27,470 nucleotides of DNA from OFTM10 sp964196195 (lineage in GTDB: Bacteria > Actinomycetota > Acidimicrobiia > Acidimicrobiales > Aldehydirespiratoraceae). Under the pieces are notes generated by a model. It was not told the DNA's origin. It did not search any database and was given only the letters and a program-made list of their open reading frames with translations. The position numbers and the translations under genes are program-made. This document shows, one piece after another, positions 22,056-27,470 of the stretch (its first letter is position 1; each line of letters starts with the position of its first letter). The stretch is from contig CAXMSE010000004.1 of assembly GCA_964196195.1 (NCBI GenBank), forward strand, positions 1 through 27,470. Direction: 5' to 3'.

Positions 22056-23702
22056 ATGACCCACCCAACCACCCGTCTCGGCCACGGGCGACAGCGGCGC
22101 CCCTCGGGTGAGCCCCCTCCGCTGCCCCGCGTCTACAACGTCGCCGCGATCACCTGGCTGGTCGTTCTCATGGGCTGGGCCGTGCTCTGGGGATGGCTGT
22201 TTCTCTCGGACGAACCGGCTATTTGGCTCACCAAACGCGATCTCGAGCTGATGGGTCCCATCGTCGACAACCGGGCGAGTTGGCTGACCCCCACCATGCA
22301 GTGGATCAACAAGGCCGGCACCCTATGGGTCACCCCGATTTTGGGCTGGGTCACCATTGTCGGCGGCCTGGCTTCTCGGCGGATCCGACATGTGCTGTTG
22401 TTGATTGCGTGTCTCTCCATCGTGGCTGGCATCGTCGGCCTGATTACCCTCCAGATCTTTCGTCCTCGTCCTCTCGGGCTGACCCAGATCGGTTACTGGG
22501 AGGGGTTCGCCCAGCCGTCACGACCGGTCGCGATGCTGACTACGGTTTTTGTTGCGGCCGGGCTCACTCTTGTTCCCATCGGTAGTTATCGACGGGCATG
22601 GATAGCTGTCACTGCCGCAGCGATTCTCGTATTCGGGTTCGCCCAGGTATATGTCGGCGTCGACCACCCGACCGATGTGCTTGCCGGCACCACGATTGGA
22701 TTCGCGATGGTCTTGGTGCTCTACAGAACGGTGGCCCCCGAACAGGTATTTCCCATTGCCTACCGGACGGGGAAGACCGCCCATCTCGACGTCAGTGGGG
22801 TGAGAGGCGATGCCATCCGCCTCGGGATGCATCGCCAACTCTCTTGCGACGTTGTCGACATCGAGCGGGTGGGGTTGGAGGGGTCGGCCGGTTCGACTCC
22901 CCTGCGCATCACGCGGGTGGACGGGCCCGCCGTTTTCGGCAAGTTGTACGCCCGGAGTCACCTCCGCTCGGATCGCTCCTACAAGCTGGGCCGCACCCTT
23001 CTCTATGGTCGGCTCGAAGACGAGCAACACTTCTCCTCTGTGCGGCGCCTCATCCAGCACGAGGACTACATGCTCCGTGTCATGCGGGAGGCGGGTGTGG
23101 ACTGCATGATCCCTATGGGAATCGTGGAGATCACGCCCGACCGGGAGTACCTGCTGGTTTCGGAGTTCATGGAGGGTGCCATGGAGATCAGCGAGGTCGA
23201 TGTGACCGTCGAGTTGATCGATGCCGGGCTCACCACTATCTCGCGGATGTGGACTGCAGGTCTCGCTCATCGCGACATCAAGCCCGCCAATGTGATGGTG
23301 CAGGGAGATCGCCTGCGAGTGATCGACGTCGCCTTCGGTGAGGTTCGGCCCTCGCCCTGGCGAGAGGCAGTCGATCTGGCCAACATGATGCTGGTACTCG
23401 CTCTCGGTAGCACCCCCGAACTCGTCTACGAAAGAGCCGTGCTCCAATTCAGTGAGGATGAGATCGCCGAGGCGTTCGCTGCGTCGCGTGGAGTCACGCT
23501 CCCGTCCCAGCTGAAGACCGATGTGCGCCGCGACGGTCGAGAGTTGCTGGTCCGCTTTCGTGAACTCGCTCCCGATCGCGAGCCGGTAGCGATCCAACGC
23601 TGGACGGTGCGCCGGGTCGGCCTGACTGTTTGGGTAGGACTGGTGCTCGCTGTCCTGGTGTCGATCTTCGTGGGCAGTCTCTCCGACGTGGGGCTCTTGT
23701 GA
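22056..23702 (+). CDS. Degenerate PAP2-like membrane domain fused to a protein-kinase-like domain
   Basis: A 548-residue membrane protein. Residues 28-225 contain about six hydrophobic segments in the PAP2 phosphatase layout, but all catalytic motifs are changed. Motif 1 keeps FRPRP (135-139) without the leading Lys. Motif 2, PSGH, reads PSRP (154-157). Motif 3, SRVYxGVHxxxD, reads AQVYVGVDHPTD (196-207). A cytoplasmic kinase-like domain follows (about 245-515) with a candidate Lys296 (FGKLYAR), the catalytic loop HRDIKPANV (405-413) and a modified DFG region (VIDVAFGE, Asp424); it resembles RIO/LPS-kinase-like enzymes. A last membrane helix is at about 523-541. The ATG at 22056 follows from the domain start. 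Its stop overlaps the next gene (GTGA, 23699-23702). Confidence 0.75.
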   Translation: MTHPTTRLGHGRQRRPSGEPPPLPRVYNVAAITWLVVLMGWAVLWGWLFLSDEPAIWLTKRDLELMGPIVDNRASWLTPTMQWINKAGTLWVTPILGWVTIVGGLASRRIRHVLLLIACLSIVAGIVGLITLQIFRPRPLGLTQIGYWEGFAQPSRPVAMLTTVFVAAGLTLVPIGSYRRAWIAVTAAAILVFGFAQVYVGVDHPTDVLAGTTIGFAMVLVLYRTVAPEQVFPIAYRTGKTAHLDVSGVRGDAIRLGMHRQLSCDVVDIERVGLEGSAGSTPLRITRVDGPAVFGKLYARSHLRSDRSYKLGRTLLYGRLEDEQHFSSVRRLIQHEDYMLRVMREAGVDCMIPMGIVEITPDREYLLVSEFMEGAMEISEVDVTVELIDAGLTTISRMWTAGLAHRDIKPANVMVQGDRLRVIDVAFGEVRPSPWREAVDLANMMLVLALGSTPELVYERAVLQFSEDEIAEAFAASRGVTLPSQLKTDVRRDGRELLVRFRELAPDREPVAIQRWTVRRVGLTVWVGLVLAVLVSIFVGSLSDVGLL

Positions 23703-24256
23703 AGGCGTCGCCGGTCCGAGGCCGCCTCGCGAGATGGACGGCAGCAGCCTTGGTTGTGGGTCTGGTGGCGGCCGCGTGCTCGGTGGAGGAGACACTTTCG
23801 ATGCCCCACTGCTTCTCCGGCGGCGCCGGCCTCATCGCTGCCCAGTCCGTGCCCACGGCGGATCTCGTGCCGTGCACAACTGGGCTCCCCGATGGGTGGG
23901 ATGTCGACAGCGTCACCATCAATCAGGATGGGACACTGGTGCGCCTCGACTCCGATCGCGCCGGCTCGGGGGCCGCTCGCTTGGAGTTTGCCGCGCAATG
24001 TGATCTGGAAGGGGCAATCTCGGTGCCCAGCGATCAGGAGGGGGCCGAACGGTTCGAACTGATCAGGCAGATCGAGCCGAGCTTCAAGGCATCGCGTTTC
24101 TATGTGTTCCCCGGTGGGTGTGTGTGGTGGGAGTTCGACTTCGACCAAGGCGTCTCGTCGGCATTGTCGATAGAGCTGGGCGACCGCTTGGTGTTGATGA
24201 CTCGCGAGGCCCTCAACGACAACATTCGTGAAGACTTCATCGATGAAGAGCTATGA
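23699..24256 (+). CDS. Lipoprotein, function unknown
   Basis: A 185-residue protein with an Arg-rich n-region, a hydrophobic core and a lipobox (LVAAAC, Cys27), so it should be an exported lipoprotein. The mature domain has conserved-looking Cys residues (CFSGG, PCTTG, QCDLEG, GGCVWW) that could form two disulfides and an acidic C-terminus (NDNIREDFIDEEL). I do not recognise the family. The GTG start overlaps the kinase-fusion stop, and its own stop overlaps the ATG of the PAP2 gene (ATGA, 24253-24256), so the three proteins are probably made together. Role may be to sense or present a ligand outside the cell to the membrane partner; this is inference. Confidence 0.7.
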   Translation: MKASPVRGRLARWTAAALVVGLVAAACSVEETLSMPHCFSGGAGLIAAQSVPTADLVPCTTGLPDGWDVDSVTINQDGTLVRLDSDRAGSGAARLEFAAQCDLEGAISVPSDQEGAERFELIRQIEPSFKASRFYVFPGGCVWWEFDFDQGVSSALSIELGDRLVLMTREALNDNIREDFIDEEL

Positions 24257-24891
24257 GGACGCGTCATCGGAAATCGCCGCTCGACGCGATGGCCATCGCA
24301 GCCCTTGCCCAGACCGGTCGCAGAGCCCGAACTCTCGAGGTGACCCCCGCGGAGGAGCGGGTCTTCCGGGTGTTCAACGAGGGGCCCGAGTCGATCCACG
24401 TCCCCGTTTGGCTCGTGATGCAGTTGGGCTCTTTCGCCGCGGTCTTCGTGGTGGCCGGTGATCTCCTTCGACGGGGCCAGCCTCGTCGAGGCGCCGCGGC
24501 GGCAATCGCCGGAACCCTCATCTGGGGAGGCGCCAAGAAAATGAAACCAATCATCGGACGGGGTCGACCGGAGAGACACCTCGAAGATGTGAGGGTCCGA
24601 GGCCAGGCCCAGACCGGACTCGGCTACCCATCGGGTCACTCTGCGGTCGCGTTCACCTTGGCCGTTATCTCCACCGACGAGTCGAGTTCTGTCGCCCGAA
24701 CGGCCGCGTTGGCTGCGGCCACCACCACCGCGGCGGCTCGGATGTATGTAGGCGCTCACCTGCCGCTGGATATCGCAGGCGGGGTGGCGCTGGGCGTACT
24801 CGGTGGCCGCGCCGCCAACTCCGCGCTTGTGGACCGGGGCCTTCAACGCTCAAATGGTCGGCATGGTCGAAGCCACCGCACCGCTCACTGA
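24253..24891 (+). CDS. PAP2 family phosphatase with intact motifs
   Basis: A 212-residue integral membrane phosphatase. All three PAP2 motifs are present: KPIIGRGRP (KxxxxxxRP, the Lys in GGAKKMKPI...), YPSGHSAVAF (PSGH) and AARMYVGAHLPLDIAGG, in which the usual Ser of SRx5Hx3D is Ala but Arg, His and Asp remain. Such enzymes dephosphorylate lipid phosphates such as undecaprenyl pyrophosphate or phosphatidic acid. It starts at an ATGA overlap with the lipoprotein gene. Together with the upstream kinase-like fusion this makes a membrane module with one inactive-looking and one apparently active PAP2 protein. It overlaps the beginning of the amidase gene. Confidence 0.85.
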   Translation: MRTRHRKSPLDAMAIAALAQTGRRARTLEVTPAEERVFRVFNEGPESIHVPVWLVMQLGSFAAVFVVAGDLLRRGQPRRGAAAAIAGTLIWGGAKKMKPIIGRGRPERHLEDVRVRGQAQTGLGYPSGHSAVAFTLAVISTDESSSVARTAALAAATTTAAARMYVGAHLPLDIAGGVALGVLGGRAANSALVDRGLQRSNGRHGRSHRTAH

Positions 24892-26284
24892 GATCGTCGC
24901 CGCCCTCGAAGCCAGAGAGGTGTCGGCCCGAGAGCTGCTCGACATGTACCTCGATCGGATCGAGCGCCTGGATGGTCCCATCAACGCGGTGGTGACGTTC
25001 GAGACCGAACGGGCCCGGGCCGAAGCCGCCGCCGTCGACGACGCCCGCGCGACCGATCAGCTTGTGGGTCCTCTCGCGGGGGTGCCCATCACGATCAAGG
25101 ACGCAATCGCCACCGAGGGCATTCGTTCCACCGGTGGTGCCACCGAACTGGCCGATCATGTCCCGGAGGTCGACGCCACCGTCGTTACGAAGGTTCGCGA
25201 TGCGGGGGCCGTGGTGTTTGCCAAGACCAACCTGCCCCGCTGGTCGGGCGACCTCCAGAGCTACAACGACATGTTCGGCACCACCAACAATCCATGGGAT
25301 GAGGGACGCACCCCGGGCGGCTCGTCGGGGGGTGCGGCCGCGGCCGTGGCGATGGGGTTCACAAGCTTCGAGGTCGGCACCGACATCGGTGGATCGGTGC
25401 GGGTGCCCGCATCGTTTTGCGGGGTGTACGGCCACAAGCCGAGTTTCGGGGTGATCCCCACCCACGGATATCTCGACCACATCGGCCATCACCGCAATGT
25501 GGCCGACGTCAACGTTTTCGGACCGATCGCGAGGTCGATCGACGACCTCACGCTGCTGGTCGGCCTGCTCTCCGGGCCAAACGAGGACGATGCCGAGGCA
25601 TGGCGGCTCGAACTGCCTCCACCGCGCGGCACACGGCTCCGCGAGTTCCGAGTGGCGGCCTGGCTCGACGACGAATTCTGTGCTGTCGACCCTGAGATGA
25701 GTGCCGTGCTCGAGGCCGCAGTCGCAGGGTTGGAACGAGCGGGAGCGCAGGTTGATCGCAATGGTCGCCCCGAAATCGACGCGACTGCAGAGTTCGCTCG
25801 TGGAATTCGCCTCATCAGCGCGGCCACCGACATCTCCGAGACCGATGAGGAGGCCGTGCGAGCCGCGGCGCAGCGCGGTGCCATCCCGACGCACCGTGAG
25901 TGGGATCTTCTCCACCGTGAACGAGGTGTGGCTCGGCGGCGTTGGGCCGACTTCTTCTCCGACTTCGACATCTTGTTGTGCCCCGTCACCCCGGTGCCCC
26001 CGTTTCGTCATGTGCACTCCGCCGAGGGGTCGAACTGGGCCCACGCCACTCTTGCCGACCACGACGACCGTCCTTACGGCGACCTGGTCGGCTGGACGTC
26101 GCTCATCGGCAGCGCCTACCTGCCGGTCACCGTTCCTCCGGTGGGCCGCACCGAGGGGGGCCTCCCGATCGGGGTTCAGGTCGTTGCCCCCTACCTGCAC
26201 GATCGCACTGCCCTGGCCTTCGCTCGGGCCATGGCCGATGTGCTCGGTGGCTTTGAGCCGCCGCCGGCGGCTGTTGGTGGCTGA
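24854..26284 (+). CDS. Amidase signature family enzyme
   Basis: A 476-residue amidase. The Ser-cisSer-Lys triad is complete with family spacing: Lys82 (PITIKDAI), Ser157 (GGSSGG) and Ser181 (GTDIGGSVRVPA), 75 and 24 residues apart as in fatty-acid amide hydrolase. It hydrolyses carboxamides, but GatA versus general amidase cannot be settled by eye; no gatB or gatC is adjacent, which favours a general amidase. The start is uncertain: ATG at 24854 or 24863, both without a ribosome binding site and both overlapping the PAP2 gene by about 30-38 bp, which suggests translational coupling. A long opposite-strand frame covers this gene and is judged a shadow. Confidence 0.88.
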   Translation: MVGMVEATAPLTEIVAALEAREVSARELLDMYLDRIERLDGPINAVVTFETERARAEAAAVDDARATDQLVGPLAGVPITIKDAIATEGIRSTGGATELADHVPEVDATVVTKVRDAGAVVFAKTNLPRWSGDLQSYNDMFGTTNNPWDEGRTPGGSSGGAAAAVAMGFTSFEVGTDIGGSVRVPASFCGVYGHKPSFGVIPTHGYLDHIGHHRNVADVNVFGPIARSIDDLTLLVGLLSGPNEDDAEAWRLELPPPRGTRLREFRVAAWLDDEFCAVDPEMSAVLEAAVAGLERAGAQVDRNGRPEIDATAEFARGIRLISAATDISETDEEAVRAAAQRGAIPTHREWDLLHRERGVARRRWADFFSDFDILLCPVTPVPPFRHVHSAEGSNWAHATLADHDDRPYGDLVGWTSLIGSAYLPVTVPPVGRTEGGLPIGVQVVAPYLHDRTALAFARAMADVLGGFEPPPAAVGG

Positions 26285-26290
26285 CGTCGA

Positions 26291-26296
26291 TACCGT
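26291..26296 (+). promoter_or_regulatory. Putative -10 box for the F420-type reductase gene (leaderless)
   Basis: TACCGT is 6 nt before the ATG at 26303. No Shine-Dalgarno sequence is present. It lies just after the amidase stop codon. Confidence 0.45.
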
Positions 26297-26302
26297 CATG
26301 TC

Positions 26303-26731
26303 ATGCCCAGTGATTTCCAGTTGAAGACAATGAACACCATCCACCGCAGCATGCTCAAGCTGAGCGGCGGCCGTTTCGGCTGGTCCGCAGGCAACATGCC
26401 GGTGTTGGAGCTCACCACGATCGGTCGCAAGAGCGGGGAGCCTCGATCGGTGATGCTCACCGCTCCCCATCAGGACGGCGACACCCTCGCTCTCGTGGCG
26501 TCGCGGGGTGGAGATGATCGCCATCCCGCCTGGTTCCTGAACCTTCGCGACAATCCGGCGGTGAAGGTGAGGATGAAGGACCAGACCCGTGACATGACCG
26601 CCCACATCGCGACAGCCGACGAGAGGGCCGAGCTCTGGCCGAAGATCACGGGCGACCAGGCACGCTATGCGGGGTATCAGAGCAAGACAGACCGCGAGAT
26701 CCCGGTAGTCCTCCTCGATCCGAACGAATGA
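26303..26731 (+). CDS. F420H2-dependent nitroreductase/quinone reductase family protein (Ddn-like)
   Basis: A 142-residue protein of the deazaflavin-dependent nitroreductase family. The diagnostic strand LELTTIGRKSGEPRSVMLTA is at about 34-53, followed by LALVASRGGDDRHPAWFLNLRDNP, which forms the F420-binding part in relatives such as mycobacterial Ddn. These enzymes transfer hydride from reduced F420 to quinones and other acceptors. Its presence suggests the host makes F420, as many actinobacteria do. The 5' leader of about 38 residues is amphipathic and, in relatives, contacts the membrane. It ends 38 bp before the MarR gene; that space is filled by the MarR palindrome. Confidence 0.85.
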   Translation: MPSDFQLKTMNTIHRSMLKLSGGRFGWSAGNMPVLELTTIGRKSGEPRSVMLTAPHQDGDTLALVASRGGDDRHPAWFLNLRDNPAVKVRMKDQTRDMTAHIATADERAELWPKITGDQARYAGYQSKTDREIPVVLLDPNE

Positions 26732-26733
26732 GT

Positions 26734-26770
26734 TGACAACTACCTTGTCAAACTGACAAGGTAGTTGTCA
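26734..26770. promoter_or_regulatory. 37-bp perfect palindromic operator at the marR start
   Basis: TGACAACTACCTTGTCA (26734-26750) and its exact inverted copy (26754-26770) are separated by AAC. Each 17-bp arm is itself an imperfect palindrome, TGACAA-N5-TTGTCA, giving two equal dimer sites with centres 20 bp (two helical turns) apart. The array runs up to the first base of the MarR start codon. It covers a TACCTT -10-like box (26741-26746) and an AAGG (26758-26761) 8 nt before the ATG, so bound repressor would block the promoter and ribosome binding site. Auto-repression by the adjacent MarR is expected. Confidence 0.8.
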
Positions 26771-27237
26771 TGCCCGAAGAATCTGTTGACGACAGCGATC
26801 TCACGGTCCTTATCGACGAGGTCAGGCTGCTCTTTCACACGCTGACGCACACTGCCGAGGCCCTGCATCGCTCACGTGCCATCAACCCTTCGATGCGCGC
26901 CGTGCTCGAATACCTCGGGCGGCACGGCGATTCCCCCGTCCCCCGCATTGCCGAAGCACGCCGAGTCTCACGCCAACACATCCAGGTGATCGTCAATGAC
27001 CTCGTGGAGTCCGGTCTCGTCGAACTCTGCACCAATCCCGCCCATCGCCGATCGAAACTGGCGACCCTGACCCAGCTGGGTGGTCAGACTCTGGCGGACA
27101 TGCTGGCCGACGAACACGATCTATTTGCGGGCATGGAAGCCGCCACCGGAGGCTCGGATCTCGACGCGGCTAGTCGCACGTTGAGTGCTGTCCGCCTCCA
27201 GCTGGAAACTCGAACCGACCCTGTGGAGCCAAGATGA
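26770..27237 (+). CDS. MarR family transcriptional regulator
   Basis: A 155-residue winged-helix regulator. The DNA-binding region covers about 40-105: RAVLEYLGRHGDSPVPRIAEARRVSRQHIQVIVNDLVESGLVEL, followed by the wing with TNPAHRRSKLATLT. N- and C-terminal helices form the dimer. The ATG at 26770 is part of the palindromic operator directly upstream, which strongly suggests autoregulation. It overlaps the methyltransferase gene start (ATGA, 27234-27237), so it should be co-expressed with it. Likely response to a small phenolic or drug-like ligand, as for the family; not readable. Confidence 0.9.
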   Translation: MPEESVDDSDLTVLIDEVRLLFHTLTHTAEALHRSRAINPSMRAVLEYLGRHGDSPVPRIAEARRVSRQHIQVIVNDLVESGLVELCTNPAHRRSKLATLTQLGGQTLADMLADEHDLFAGMEAATGGSDLDAASRTLSAVRLQLETRTDPVEPR

Positions 27238-27470
27238 TCAAGGACAAACTCTTCGCCAATTTCGCCTATCCGCAAGGGCTTCTCGGCCGCTTTGCGGGCC
27301 GGATCATGGCCAACAAGAAGAGCAACATCAAGCGCGGCAGCTGGGCTGACCGGAGGCCACATCGTGGGGGTCGACCGCTCCGAAGTGATGCTGGCCCAGG
27401 CCAAGCGGCGCAACAAGGATGCGGTCGTCCAGGGAAAAGTAGATCTCAGGGTCGGCGATGCCCAGGATCT
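27234..27470 (+). pseudogene. SAM-dependent methyltransferase gene with apparent internal deletion and frameshift (partial)
   Basis: The frame from the ATG at 27234 starts like a class I methyltransferase: MIKDKLFANFAYPQGLLGRF, then AGRIMANKKSNIKRGSW. After about 27343 this frame turns into low-quality Arg/Gly-rich sequence. In the +1 frame, from 27340, the translation instead reads AAGLTGGHIVGVDRSEVML and then AQAKRRNKDAVV...VDLRVGDAQD, the known continuation of this family after the SAM-binding strand. The segment that should contain motif I (a VLEIGFGPG-like loop, roughly 25-35 codons) is absent between the two. So the gene is either disrupted by a deletion or the sequence has a mis-join. 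It is coupled to marR and continues past the window end. Confidence 0.65.

Noticed and set aside
24854..26284. Amidase as GatA of the tRNA amidotransferase
   Set aside because: No gatB or gatC gene nearby, and sequence features visible by eye do not distinguish GatA from general amidases.
24665..26605. 646-residue open frame on the minus strand opposite the amidase
   Set aside because: Its translation is Gly/His/Arg-rich without any motif, while the opposite strand encodes a full amidase with all catalytic residues. It is a GC-rich shadow frame.

Overview
The window looks like chromosomal DNA from a high-GC actinobacterium. I would guess an Acidimicrobiia-type lineage, but no marker gene here proves it. 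The evidence is GC-rich third codon positions, many GTG starts, stop-start overlapping gene pairs, a deazaflavin (F420)-dependent nitroreductase-like protein, a mycothiol/DinB-type protein, a LuxR-type NB-ARC regulator, and many genes whose start codon lies 6-8 nt after a TANNNT-like -10 box, as expected of leaderless mRNAs. I saw no tRNA, rRNA, CRISPR array, insertion sequence or phage gene. Coding density is very high and the longest gap without an assigned gene is about 217 bp (9547-9763).

Layout. 1-2090 (+): a run of four tightly spaced genes, three of them joined by ATGA overlaps: the end of an SH3-like protein, a membrane-anchored protein with a duplicated Cys...GDxWP motif, a KDPG/KHG aldolase and an SDR dehydrogenase. 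2152-6491 (+): a B3/4-domain protein; then, behind a palindrome-containing promoter, a Rieske protein with a long helical C-terminus, an AHL-lactonase-like metallo-beta-lactamase, a PaiB-like FMN-binding protein and YtoQ. 6481-10267: a large LuxR/NB-ARC regulator (-) divergent from an SDR and an SRPBCC protein (+). 10301-10990 (-): a YgjV membrane domain joined to a GNAT-like domain. 11068-13297 (+): an unknown 424-aa protein and an HDxxED hydrolase of the (p)ppGpp hydrolase type. 13284-15678 (-): a Gfo/Idh/MocA oxidoreductase, a ChbG/YdjC deacetylase and a DinB-like protein. 15811-17862 (+): an EF-G paralogue with altered GTPase motifs. 17881-19035 (-): a membrane-anchored HtrA protease. 19168-20996 (+): a DUF427 protein and a pirin. 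21099-22019 (-): an orphan quaternary-amine-type binding lipoprotein. 22056-26284 (+): a catalytically degenerate PAP2 domain fused to a kinase-like domain, a lipoprotein, an intact PAP2 phosphatase and an amidase. 26303-27470 (+): an F420-type reductase, a MarR regulator with a 37-bp palindromic operator, and a methyltransferase gene that appears internally deleted.

How the genes fit together. The most unusual assembly is 22056-24891. A membrane protein whose PAP2 catalytic motifs are all lost carries a cytoplasmic kinase-like domain. It is translationally coupled to a lipoprotein and to a PAP2 protein whose motifs are intact. This suggests an envelope-lipid sensing or signalling unit, but that is inference. 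The other points that deserve follow-up are the Rieske fusion with three similar helical segments, the EF-G paralogue lacking the NKxD lysine, and the doubled MarR operator next to a broken methyltransferase. All calls come from reading translations and motifs by eye; no database search was run.
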